From: Tolypeutes matacus
Lineage: Eukaryota > Chordata > Mammalia > Cingulata > Chlamyphoridae
DNA length: 64,000 nucleotides
Reading direction: 5' to 3'
Assembly (NCBI GenBank): GCA_026826555.1
Contig: JAKSZT010053837.1
Coordinates: 1,574,608-1,638,607 of the forward strand
This document shows, piece after piece, positions 34,321 to 45,535 of the stretch (position 1 is its first letter; every line of letters starts with the position of its first letter). The notes beneath the pieces are model-generated. The model made no database searches. It saw nothing but the letters and a program-made list of their open reading frames with translations, and was not told the origin of the DNA. Both the position numbers and the translations under genes were made by a program.

Positions 34321-34864
34321 TGTATTAGTCAGCCAAAGGGGTGCTAATGTGAAATACCAGAAATGGGTTGGTCTTTATAAAGGGTATTTATTTGGGGTAG
34401 AAGTCCACAGGACATAAAGCGTTAAGTTTCTTCTCTCACCAAAGTCCATTGCCACGTGTTGGAGCAAGACAGCTGCCGACGTTTGCCAGGGTTCAGGCTT
34501 CTTGGGTTCCTCTCTTCCCAGGACTGAGTTTCTCTCCAGGCTCAGCTCCTCTGGTTCCTCCACAAGGTCAGCTGTAGACGATCAGGCGAACGGCTCACTT
34601 CTCTTCTCCTGGGGCCTTCTCTCCAACATCAAAACTCCAACATCAAAACTGCTTCTCAAAAACTGCTGCAACTCTGTTCTTTGTGGTGCCTTTTATATTT
34701 TCTTCCCCCACCCACCAAGGAGTGGGGCTCAATGACCTACTGACATGACCCAGTCAATGCACTAATCATAACTTAATCATGCCCAGGTTAACAGATCAGT
34801 TTACAAGCATGATCCAATTATATTTTTGGAATTCATAATTACATCAAATTGCCCAAGGGCTACA
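34321..34864 (-). mobile_element. Solo LTR of the MaLR/ERVL-like family (copy 3)
   Basis: It starts TGTATTAGTCAGCCAAAGGGG on plus and ends 'ggctaca'. A perfect 5-bp duplication ATAAG flanks it (34,316-34,320 and 34,865-34,869), the length used by ERVL/MaLR elements. Body phrases match copies 1 and 2 ('gggtatttatttggggtag', 'ccattgccacgtgttgg'), and an internal 'aacatcaaaactcc' is tandemly duplicated near 34,625. Solo LTR. Confidence 0.88.
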
Positions 34865-34896
34865 ATAAGCTACTAACTCATAGTTTTAAAACTCAT

Positions 34897-34914
34897 CGGG
34901 AAAAAAAAAAAAAA
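34897..34914 (+). mobile_element. Minimal poly(A) insertion with duplicated target
   Basis: CGGG followed by 14 or more A lies between two copies of AAAACTCAT (34,888-34,896 and 34,915-34,923). It looks like an L1-mediated event that copied little more than a poly(A) tail, although slippage plus a small duplication could give the same picture. Confidence 0.45.
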
Positions 34915-35289
34915 AAACTCATTGGAGTGTGAGGACACATGGAAATCTAAATGAAGTAAGTTCCAGAAAATGAAAAACATTTCCTAGAGAAAAGGGGTCA
35001 GGGTTAGGGTTTCATTGCTGGCAGAGTGAAGGGAGGAGGAGGAATCTGCTAGAGGCAGAAAATAAGGAGAAACCAGCCAAACTTTTAATAAAAATGACAC
35101 ATTAGAATACCAAGGAGCTCAAGTCACAGAGCAAGATGGCACACCCCCGACCCCCCCAACTCTGCTCTAGAAACTTTCACTGAGGGTAGGCGGATAGTAG
35201 GAAGAAAGCTGAAGGTAAGTCAGGAGAGAGGAGAGATCCAGCCCCTCAAGCCTCCCTCCTTCCAGTAAGCGGCACAGGGCCTGTTTCCA

Positions 35290-35610
35290 GTGTAAGGCAG
35301 CAGCCTGCTAAAGGCTGGGAGCAGGGCTGGAGAGCTGGGAGAACACATCTAAGGCACACCCAGACTTCACAAGTCCTCGAGGGCAGCAACCATCCTAGGG
35401 ATGGAAGTGGGGCTGGGGAACTGAAAGAAATCCCTCCTAGACCTCTAGTAAGGCAGCGGCTTCCAAAGGCTGGGGACAGGGAAGAGAGCTGAAAGAAATG
35501 CCTCTGGGGCACTCTGAACCTTCACCAACTACACTTCGGTGGCCTCCACAGGCAGAGAGGAAACATAGGAAACCTGAGAGAAATCCCTGCAAAATATTCT
35601 GAGCCTTCAC
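35290..35610 (+). repeat. Degenerate ~78-bp tandem units in an L1 leader
   Basis: GTAAGGCAGCAGC at 35,292 recurs as GTAAGGCAGCGGC at 35,448 (156 bp apart), with a weaker GGGCAGCAAC at 35,381 between. Each is followed by 'aaaggctggg'- or 'ggggctgggg'-like text, an 'agctgaaagaaat'-like segment and, in three places, a CTTCAC end (35,361-35,370, 35,516-35,525, 35,601-35,610). This suggests four imperfect units averaging about 78 bp. Confidence 0.6.
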
Positions 35611-35839
35611 TGAGTGCTCTGCTTGGGGCGGGGAAGCAGAGGGTAGAGCGCGCTCCTGTGAAGCTGAAAGCCGGGAGAATGAAAAGCAAAGAAAACTCCA
35701 CTCTAAAAGCTGGTAGCTGGGCTATAAAATGTAAGATCAGTAGCCTAGTCGGTGTTCATTTCCTAGCCCTGCTAAAGGGAAAGCCCTGCTCCTGCCCTCA
35801 GAATATTTGAAGCTCATGGTGAATTAAATCTAACTAAAG

Positions 35840-36222
35840 GGAAGCGGATGTGGCTTAAACAACTGGGCTCCCGCCTAATCCTGGGTTCGGTTCCCGGTGC
35901 CTCTGCTCTTTTTGAGAAGGCGAGACAGCGAGCTGGCGCAACGGGCTGGTGCGATGGGCAGACATAACAAGATGACGCAACAAGAGACACAAAGAGGAAA
36001 CACAATGAGAACGACAACAAAGCAGGGAGCTCAAGCGATTGAGCACCTCTCTCCCACCTGAGAGGTCCCAGGTTCAGTTCCTGGTGCCTCCTAAAGAGAA
36101 GATGGGCAGACACAGAGAGCACACAGCAAATGGACACAGAGAGCAGACAGTGACCACAAACAATGTGGGGAGGGGATCGGGGGGAAGGAAATAAATAAAT
36201 AAAATAAATCTTAAAAAAAAAA
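35840..36222 (+). mobile_element. Dimeric DAS-type SINE
   Basis: 383 bp flanked by perfect 14-bp repeats AAATCTAACTAAAG (35,826-35,839 and 36,223-36,236). First tRNA-like unit at the start (GGATGTGGCTTAAACAACTGG, B box GGTTCGGTTCC), spacer rich in 'acacaatgagaac'-type text, second tRNA-like unit near 36,030-36,095 (B box GGTTCAGTTCC), then an (AAAT)n tail and poly(A). RNA polymerase III promoter boxes are present in both units. Confidence 0.94.
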
Positions 36223-36690
36223 AAATCTAACTAAAGCTGCAAAAATGTCCAGACCTTGTTTAACTACAGAGTAGATTGACTCAGCCCCGACTGTAGTGGC
36301 CTGACAAAAGAAGGTATGTGCTCTTCCCTGGGGATAAACAACATTATTTTAATTTAATACTCTTGGACACAAAAAGCCCAGCATGCCATCAAAATTTATA
36401 AGACATGAAGAAGCAAGAAAATGCCACCCACGGTCAAGAGAGGAAATTATCATCGTTGCTTAGAAGCAGACTCACAGATGGACCAGATAATGAAATTATT
36501 AGATGTGAACTTCAAAAGGACTACGACAAATATATTAAAAGATATCATAGAAAAAGAATGAACAGATAATTTTAACAGAGAGATGAAATTTTTTTTAAAA
36601 GAATCAAGTAGAAATGCTAGAAATAAAAAATATATAATATCTAAAATTTAAAAATTAATTCAGTGGGGTTAAAAATTTTCCCAGTTTTTC

Positions 36691-38609
36691 TTGACTAAGG
36701 CAACTTGGCATGAAATAAGTACCGGGGAGAACTTGGGGAGGGGTGAACTGACATAGATGTTACCGGAAAGGAATGTTTCTAGGTGCTTTGCCTCCATTCT
36801 TTTTTTACGACAAATTGAAGCTGAAAAGGGCTAAGGTGTAGCCCTAACTCAGTTGGCCGCTTTAGGAAGATTTGTCCTAGCAAGTTCCTTATGAAGTCAG
36901 TGGAAACAAGCATCTTAATATGGAACTAGAGACAAAGGTGATTGGGACTATTTTGTTATTAGGATACTCCTGTTTATGTCCTATTTTCCTTAAAGAGAGG
37001 CTCGAGGTCCATTAGAGGGTGAGGAGCTGTGTCATGTCCTAGACTGGGGCACAAAGGATGGTTGTGCATGTTGACTCATTCCACCTATACTCCCGTTTCC
37101 GACACAACCCCATCCAGTATGGGAAGGGTTGACCCTCTTCAGTACAAGCAAAGGGCAGTAAGAGCGATAGGCTTCTACTCACAAAATCTAGTGACTTGCC
37201 AAGACCCCCTGGAGAATAAGCACTACCGTCCTCTAGGCCAGGATGTCCTCCAAGCTGCCAGGCTGCCAGACGGAGCAGATGGAGCAATGCGGATCTATGG
37301 TTCTTTCTGTTACTTCTCTGCACTGGTAGAAGGAATAACCTCAAAACAATGTCCAAGAAGCTCGAGTCCACAAGTTCAGTGCACTCTCTCCTTTTGATCA
37401 CTTTCCCATGCAATCTATGTCATGAACTTCTCTACACAAAATTCCTCCCAAACTCCATCCAAGTTCTTGCCTTTTCCTAGGGTCACAGGCCTTTTCCTTT
37501 TTATCAGCTCTACCTCTCCAAGCATCTTTCTGAATGTTATTATTGACCAGGTCAAATTTTTGTCTAATTCCATTCATTACATACATCTTGTTTCTGCCAA
37601 AAACATAATATGTGAAATATTCTCAAACAGGCATGGCTACATTGTAGAACCTCTTGAAAAAATACATTTCCCATGTATTCCATTTAAACTAACTTAATAC
37701 CATATTTCATCACATTTAAGACACCAATCATAATAGGCACATTATTTCAGTACCACTAAATATACATAATGCATTAAGGACAGTCATGTGCAATACACGG
37801 ATTGGTCACACTGGGCTCTTGTTGCCTTGAACTCTGGGATTTGCCTAGTTCTCCTGCCTTAGTCACAGTGTTTAGTGTGCAATAATGTAATCACAGTGTA
37901 ATATTCCCAAAGACATTTCATATAGCAATTGTATTCAATATTTGTAGTGCTAACAGTGGACATAACTCAAGTAAGATGTAGACATTGTGAAAAGCTACCA
38001 GCCAGAGTGTCACATGTGTACACAACTACCTGGTCAACAGAGTTGGCAAGATACCATTGCTCGTAAGACACACAGTGATTTCAGAGATGTTGAAATGTGC
38101 ACCTTAGGATTACTACAATGAGCATAACGCATCTCCCCACTGATGAGCACTGCCTATCACTCTTCCATACATGTGTTTACATCACATTCCCATGTACGTG
38201 TCTTTCTAAATGGCTTATCTATAAAAAGGATCCCACGTTAGCATTTCCCATACATCCTTCTCTCCTGATCAGTATGCCCATTCAGAGTTTTCTCCTTCAG
38301 TGGTGATATATTAAAACGAGGAATGAAATATTTGTAGAAGAGAGTCAGGAGGTATAGCCACCAAAGATTTAATAGTTACCTGTGGGTGGTTATCTATGAG
38401 GGATATGAAATGGGTGGATTTTATTTACTTCCCTTGGTTCATTGTATTTTATAATTTTTCTATTAAAAATTAATAATACTTGGCTAATTTTTAAATGTTT
38501 AATGTAGAGATAAACCTAACTAAATAAAAAATTTACATGTCTTTTAACAAAAGACAACGGTAAAGAAAATAAAAATACAAATGATAGCTCATTACAATAG
38601 AACAGGCAG
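36691..38609. other. Unassigned sequence
   Basis: Unique-looking. Open frames at 37,029-37,413 on both strands overlap (122 and 124 codons) and have no motif. 'catcacatttaagacaccaat' near 37,710 may belong to an old DNA transposon, but no termini are visible. Confidence 0.4.
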
Positions 38610-39420
38610 TTCACAGAAGAGGGAATCTAAATGGCCCACAAACGTATAAAAAGATGTTCACCCTTGCTGGTAGTTAGGGAAATGCAAATTAAAGCAATAA
38701 GAAGACACCATTTTTCCCCACACATCAGTTTGGAATTTTTTTTTTTTTTTTTTTAATGTCTTAACAGGATGCTTTGCCAGCAAGAATGAGGAGAATCAAG
38801 CATGCTCACACATTCCTATTGGAATGGGAATTGCTATAATTTTATTTTTTGGAAAGCAAACTGGCAACAGCTACTAAAGTTTTAAATGCACATCACCTCT
38901 GACACAGTAACCCCACTTCTAGGAATGAACCCTATGGAAACAAAAGCACTAATTCACAATGATATATTCATGGGAATATTTATTCCAGCATTATTTCTCA
39001 AGGTAAAACCTGGAAACTTCCTGCATATCCATCAAGGAGAGATAAATAAATTTGACACATCTGTACCATGGGTTACTGTGACGCTACTAAAAAGAATGAC
39101 TTAGCCATTTGGATCTGGAGGGACATCCCTAACAAATTGCTACGTGACAAACACTAGTCACATAAAACTGTATACAGTAAGATGCTAATTTTAAAAAGTA
39201 AGACAAAATAAAAAGTATTGTATTAGCTTGGGCAACGATGTGAAAAGATACAAGAGGTCATTATCATGGGTTACCTCAGGAGAACATGGAGAGAAATGCA
39301 GAAGTAGTGAGAAGGATGATTAATGCCTTTTCTTCATATTATTAGGGGTGGGGAACATGTATGAATTTGCCAATTCCGGAAACGAAATTTAATAGATTTT
39401 AAACATATTAAACAGAATTT
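38610..39420 (+). mobile_element. Old L1M ORF2 3' fragment and 3' UTR
   Basis: 'tagttagggaaatgcaaatt', 'ccccacttctaggaatgaacc', 'tattccagcattatttctc' and 'ctgtatacagtaagatgc' reproduce the order of the L1 ORF2 C-terminal region and 3' UTR. Highly diverged and disrupted. Confidence 0.8.
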
Positions 39421-40070
39421 TTCAGATTTTAAAAGCTGAATATATACCAGGCATTCTTAACTCTCTGGAATGGCACAGACTAGAGATTATTCTCCCTTGA
39501 GGCTATGGATGAATTCACCCGCTGAGGAAATGCTCTACAGCCAGGAAGTTTCCTCAGGTGGGCTGATTCTTTGGCTGACCTTATGATATATGAGTATTTT
39601 TACACTTCTATTTCTGGGAAAAGAAATTTGCGACGTAGTCATTCCATCCTGAGGCTAACTGGACACAACATCTCTGGCTATTTTGTCCCATGCCATCATA
39701 TGCATCCCATTAATTCCAGGAAGAGTGTTTTGCAGTTCAGTGAAAGGGAGTTGTCAATCTTTGGCAAGAAGACAGGAATGTTCCCAAAAGTTAAAGTAGG
39801 CTGAAGGTTTGAGAACCACTAGAATATGATTTTTTTGATTCTTCCCATTCTAGCACCATTCTCCTTGTTTCCATTAACCACTACCATAGTAGTTCAGGGG
39901 GACCCAGCAACTGTACAATTAATTGATTGGGATTTAAAGTGTCACCTCTTTGCCTACTGTGCCTCCCTATAGCTCTTCTGAAGATGCCAACAGCTGTCAT
40001 ATGCCCATGCCAGCATGTAGCCCACCTGCCATAAATATCCAGTGGAACTTGACTATCAAGAAACTATTTT
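39421..40070. other. Unassigned sequence
   Basis: 'ttgagaaccactag' near 39,810 looks like one hAT terminus without a partner. No gene. Confidence 0.4.
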
Positions 40071-40142
40071 GGGGAGCGATGTAGTTCAAACAGTTGAATG
40101 CCTGCTTCCCACATACAAGGTCCCAGGTTCGATCCCAATACC

Positions 40143-40177
<35 letters not shown>

Positions 40178-40178
40178 C
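40071..40178 (+). mobile_element. Short tRNA-derived SINE, first of a tandem pair
   Basis: Head 'ggggagcgatgtagttca', A box, B box GGTTCGATCCC (about 40,126-40,136), then a CAAAA-rich tail ending in A7. It belongs to the same short SINE class as 5231 and 12,173. Confidence 0.88.
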
Positions 40179-40179
40179 T

Positions 40180-40303
40180 CGGGGAAGCCCATGTAGCTCA
40201 GCTCAGTGGTTGAGTGCCAGCTTCCCACATATGAGGTCCCAGGTTCAATCCCCAGCCCTGGTACCTCAAAACAAACCAATCAACAAACAAACAAAAAAAA
40301 CTA
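40180..40303 (+). mobile_element. Short tRNA-derived SINE, second of a tandem pair
   Basis: Head 'ggggaagcccatgtagctc', A box with a duplicated CTCAG, B box GGTTCAATCCC (about 40,241-40,251), and a CAAA-rich tail. It begins directly after the tail of the first SINE, as expected when a new element lands in an A-rich tail. Confidence 0.88.
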
Positions 40304-43300
40304 AGAGGTAATCATTCAAGAGAAACGCTAGTTATAGTCTGTCCAGTCTTTCTGTGAAAATACAAATGTGCCTAACAGTGGTTAAATCTCTTTCGAAACT
40401 ATGGAACCTGGGGGGGAAACAGTGGAATTCTTTGGTTTGTTCTTCTCATAGGAAAAGGGAACAAAAGTCACTTTCCTCTGCTTTTCAGTGATTTCTAAAT
40501 CAAATGACCTGAAGATTTTTCATTATCCCCAGGAAGCAGAGCTGTTACGAGATTCCCAGTTGATGAAGATATCATCAGGCACCATATTGTGGCTTCTATG
40601 CCTGTCATCTCAGGACAGAGCTTGGAAGAGGAAAAAAAAAAGAAAAAAAAAGGTATAGACCTTTACTGGCCCAGGAATGGTCTATGCTACATGCTATGCT
40701 CTTCAGATGTTTAAATGGGGAACACTGAGGAGCCACCAAACACCTGCTGGGTGCAGAGATCACTTGAACATTCGTTCCTATCTCGCTGATAGTTCCGGAA
40801 CATCTGTGGCCCATTTTCTCCCCGTGTTTCAGCAGCACGTGTGAACAAGCTGCTTTCACACGCTTCTCTTCCAGGCCGCTCTCTACTGAAAGCAGAAGCA
40901 GTTAGTCCAGCTTCCAACCAGCCTTCAGGAAAGAGCCCAGTACATCCTCTTCTGCCCCACTGTTCTGAACTCATCCCAGGCAAGAAAGCGCGAGGGTCTC
41001 AGAGAGCAGCAGGGTCTAGAACTGGTGGCCACAGATAGAGTGGTCAATTGTGATTTGCCTCCTTAACATCCATTCTCCTTTCTTAGGCTAACGGTCCTCA
41101 GGTTTTGTTTGGGGGTCCACCTCTCCGCACCTGCTCCCCTAGAGCATTGCTTTTTCTGGCCAGAATGGCATATAATCCAATAGCACCAATGAGATGAAAT
41201 GGAAATGGGACTTTTGCCGGGACCACTAGGGGAGTGACCTGATGTCTTTTCCCCTGAGATTTGTAGCTGAGAAGCTGTGAGACCTGGTGCTGCACAGCCA
41301 TTATAGGGCCCCAAAGAAAAAGTGCCTCTGAGAACAGAGCCATGAGGGAGGACAGCAGTCACGGTATACGTGGATTGAAGGGGACCATGACAACAGTATT
41401 ATGACAAGTCCTGGAGCCTGGGACCATCACATAAGTAATACATTCCCTTCTTGCTTAAGCTGCTTGGGCTAGGATTGCCACTCACAATAGAAAACAACCT
41501 GGCTGACAAGACATGAGATGGCAAAAAGCCACAGGTCAGTATGAGGACAGCCACATGTTCTCTCTTTTCTACCTTCTGTTTCTAAGCACTGTGCTTCCCA
41601 TTCACCTGCCTGGGGAAGGTGTTGCCTTCTCACCTGTGGAGGGGCTCCTTCAGGTCAGGTTTGGCCTCCTGGAGGAGACATCTATTTTCCTGAACAAGAA
41701 ATCCCAGTGGGAAGTAAAATGTGTTCTTTATTGTCATCATTTTAATTCCATTCTTATTGGTAGTAATTACAATGCATCTTTCAATATTCAGAAATAATTC
41801 TGTTGATCCAAGATTGGTGGGAGGTTTGTTCTCCCCAGCAATAGAGATAGTTTTGAGATAAGTCATCCACATCCTCATATGGCCTCCATGGTGACAACTG
41901 CACAGACAACGGTTTATGTAAACTCTCCCTAGTCCTGCTGCATGGTCAGTAAATTGGCCACCCTACACTAGCCAACTGATAAAAACAGGTCTACCAAGGG
42001 TTGTAAACAAAAAAAGGAAAAGACAGAAAGAACATCACCATATTCTCCCACTCCAGGTCCCAGGCAGGGTATTCTTCAGTCTGGCATTCCTCCCTCAGGA
42101 TGGATAAGGAATGAAGAGGTGAATGGCCCCTCTTAAACCATGACTTGGCTACTGCTGGGTCCCATTTTTCTTTATTTTTTGCTTGCCTTATTTTTATGGG
42201 AGAAGTTATAGTATCAGGTTGGGTCTTAAGGTATCATCCTACCAAGTAGGATGTGCACCAAAGCATGCACCCTGACCAAGGCGCACAACTTTCAGGGAGC
42301 TCCCACCCCATGCCCTTGACTAGGAGATGGCCAGCTTCCAGACTGCCACCCTCTCCATGACCATATCATGGAGATAGACTCGGGCTGGCCCCCGATTGTC
42401 TCGTTCCTTCTTAAGATCCAGTCAGAGGAATGGAGAATTCATTGTTACTGGTCACACTATTGTACTGAGGTTCCCATGCCTTCGGGAATGGAATTTCTGG
42501 AGGGGCCGAGTCTCAGTAAGTAGGACAAAACAGCTGCTAAATGAGTAGTTATTAATTTCAAAACCAAATCATACTTAGTATCTACACTGAACATAATCAA
42601 TGTGGCTTTTTCTTCACCTTTCTTCAAGGGCAAAAGTCTAATAATATTCTGTGAGAAATTCCTGGTCTAATGCATCTAAATCCAACCAAACTGGCACTTG
42701 CTTTCCTTTTTCTCTCCTTTCCCAAGGTGAGGCCCTCATAAACAGAGCTAACCTCTTGGCTGCATTTGTCTTAATGTCTTTAACTCCAGGAGAACCTGCC
42801 TTGCCTTGATCCAGCTGGCCCCCTCCTCATGAGAAGATGGAATACCTCGTGTCTTGCAGCTGAACTTGTGATTGCATTAGAGCAGAACACATTGAAAGAA
42901 TAAATCCAAATAATGAGATAAAGGAACATAGTGCAATAATCAAAGAAGCATCAACAAAACAATTGAAGAAATGATAGCCAGTAAGCATTACTGCATGGAG
43001 AACTAAAACAGACTCTCTCCTTTCCAAAATCAAGAGATCTCTGTATCAGTAAAATAGATCTATTCATAACCACACAAAATACATATTGAGGAAAAAAATA
43101 ATTGGGGCCATCAGAGCTCAGATATTTTTTGCTTTAAGTCCTGGGATTAGTTCCATCAAAATGTGGGGGAGGGGAGCAAGCACACACAGAACAGGCAATA
43201 TAAGCAAGCAGGTCAAGGTAGAGATTTAGAATTCTGAGATCTGAGCTAGGTCAATCCGATGACATTTTCATCACTTGGAAAATAATTAACAAAAATACAG

Positions 43301-43374
43301 CGAAATTTTGGAAATAAATTTGATGTAAAACATTTTTAATAGCCACATACATTTCGAATTATCTAACCATGGAA
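40304..43374. other. Unassigned sequence
   Basis: About 3 kb without a recognised repeat or gene. Frames up to 100 codons (for example minus 41,063-41,362) lack motifs. Confidence 0.4.
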
Positions 43375-43556
43375 TTTATCATGCTTTACATATTGTAAGA
43401 TTTATATATTATCTACCCAAAAAGCATGTACCATTGTACCCACTTTTGCAGAGAGGAAATTAGATTTCATAGACATTGAGAACTCACCTAAGTACACACA
43501 GCCAAGCAGCAGCAGCATGGCTAGGATGCAAACCCTGGTCTTCTTCTGATTTAAAA
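43375..43556 (-). repeat. MIR SINE, antisense
   Basis: 'gtacccacttttgcagagagg', 'actcacctaagtacacacagc' and 'gctaggatgcaaaccctgg' follow the antisense MIR core. Confidence 0.65.
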
Positions 43557-44424
43557 ATTCATGATTTATTACACAATGTTGCCTCTTTTCAAAATATTTC
43601 AATCCGCTTGAGAAAAATGAGGGCCCAAGGGAACAAGCTGGGATTCCCCATTACTCATGGTCTCTTGAAGACTCTCTCCTACTTGGGGTGCCCTGAGAAG
43701 ATCTACACCAAACTAGCAAAACAAGACCACACTGACTACAAGTATCAGCTCACTCGAGTCTCCTGGAGGACTCCTGCTCCCATTGCCCACCTTGAATGCA
43801 CTCCCACTTCAACAGCCTCTTAAGGCCTCTAGTGTTCATCCAAATCTCCTCACCAACCAGGCCTCTTCCACACATTTGCCTCTTTCCTTCTCCAAATCAA
43901 CCATATTACTCTCTAAGGAGACCTACCTCAGTCCTGTTCCGGCTGGGTCAGCCTCTTCTGGAGCTTCCTGTCCTGAAACTCCCTTTCCTCAGGTTCCAGG
44001 TAGCAGCTATTTCAACCCATATTAACTTCCCCACTCCCTTCACAAGCAACACCTGCCAGATCACCCCCACCTGATCCTGATCACCAGATCCTCCCAAGGC
44101 CTACCCTGACTCAAATCCAGCAAGTTTTCTCTGGCACAATCTCTGTGCTAGGTTAAAACCAGAGTCCAATCTGCTTCCTCCCTCCCTCCAACATCCAATG
44201 GTGTTTTAGAATGTTTTAATAAAACAAATGAGAAATCACAGGCTTCTGATTAAAGTTTTGAAAATTTATTTATGAAAGAACTATAAGAACATTCATATTA
44301 AAAATAATGAAATATAAAATAAAAGCAATTAAGTAATAAAATCAATAGATATCATCCTACATTCAAGAAGCAAGTTGTAACCAAAAAAAAAAAAAAAAAA
44401 GATCATGTCAAAAATTAGATCACT
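43557..44424. other. Unassigned sequence with A18 tract
   Basis: Pyrimidine-rich to about 44,200, then AT-rich, with an A18 run at about 44,383-44,400 just before the L1 target site. The body belonging to this A run is not recognised. Confidence 0.4.
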
Positions 44425-45535
44425 GAGAAATAAAGAGGACTTCCAGGAAGATGGCAGGCAAGTAAGACACGGGAATCTCTTCTCCAGAAAAATAGCTAGA
44501 GGACAAGCAGAAACAGCCCCAAAAAAGATCTTCTAGGGTTTAGGACAGCAGGTGAAGGCTGCACACCACCCAGAGGAGAGAGGGACAGAAGAGGGAAATC
44601 GGGACTACAGAACTGTGAGTTGCAAGTAGCAGCTTCTGCTGCTGCCGGCACCCTCCCCCACACTCTTCAGAATTCTCGGGCCCCTGGGCCTGCGACCACA
44701 GACAAAGGGGACTTCAGGGATCTGCCGATCCTGGAAAGGGGAGAGAGAGGGACACAGCCTTAGGCTGACTCAGGTTCGGACCTGAAATTTGGGCTGCAGA
44801 GCCCCACGGACCCTTCCACATGGCGGTTTGCCCTGGGAGCCTAGAAAGGACTGGAGAAATCCGACCCTCACAACCTCCCTCTCTTCTAGCCTAAACTAAT
44901 TGTTGAGGACTCCACGGGAGAGGGGAGAGAGAGCCTGGGGCTGACCCTGCTTTGGACTCCCAGGTTTGGTCTGCCTTGTCCCGAGAGCCCTTCCAGGCTG
45001 GGTGGGGCTGCGCCATTGTTTGCCTTGGAGCCTGCAAGGGGCTAAAGATATACAAACCTCCCAATCTCCTCCTCTACTAACAGGGACTGATTGTTGAGGA
45101 TTCAGAAGGGAGTGGAAATATTTCCTAGCTGGGAAAAGGGGGGCACTACGAGAGATGTCTGGGGAACTGTCTCAGAAAGTTTGAATCAAAGGGCTCCTAG
45201 CCCCCAGACAGGAAGCTCTATCACATTGATCTGGTCTGTGACACAACAAATACGCTCCGACCAGGCATTGAATTGAGAGCAGCTAACAAGCGCCATCTCC
45301 TGGCAGACCAAGGAAGTGCACATAAGAAAATTAATAAGAGAGGCTTTTCCTGGCCTCTATAGCCTCCCTGCCCAAGGCCCTAGGAAACGACTCTACAACC
45401 AATTACTGGGTCCAGTGCCCAGTTTTGAGCAACCAACAGAAAAATCCTAACAATCAAGGTTGAGCCAAAAATCAAAGAGCGGTGGTAACTCACAGCCTCC
45501 TGCCACTAAAACCCCGTAAAAGAAAAAGAGATAGA
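44425..45535 (+). promoter_or_regulatory. L1 leader module 1 (5'-most promoter-like unit)
   Basis: It begins with 'acttccaggaagatggc' and an AAGATGGC motif at 44,448-44,455, matching the YY1-like site at the start of many mammalian L1 promoters, and continues into GC-rich, purine-rich sequence. It was copied into the genome with the element, so transcription must have begun at or upstream of its left edge. Confidence 0.6.

Larger units (their letters stand above)
35130..36690 (+). mobile_element. L1 5' region, plus strand, 3'-truncated, with nested SINE
   Basis: It starts near an AAGATGGC motif (35,133-35,140), the YY1-like motif found at L1 5' ends, followed by a GC-rich leader with degenerate tandem units (35,290-35,610), and later 'gatggaccagataatgaaatt' and 'agtagaaatgctagaaataaa', which resemble the 5' part of old L1M elements. 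L1 text stops near 36,690 with no ORF2. Its 5' end lies about 1 kb from, and points away from, the 5' end of the antisense L1. Confidence 0.55.

Noticed and set aside
35830..36240. Alternating repeats near 36,000 as a CRISPR-like array
   Set aside because: The repeated text is two tRNA-derived units of a dimeric SINE in a mammalian genome, with no regular spacers.
39449..39830. hAT element between 'caggcattcttaactc' and 'ttgagaaccactag'
   Set aside because: The two candidate ends do not match each other as inverted repeats and the interior shows no known element.
44383..44400. A18 run as the tail of a separate retroelement
   Set aside because: No recognisable body upstream and no duplication could be paired with it; it may simply have been an A-rich target near which the L1 inserted.
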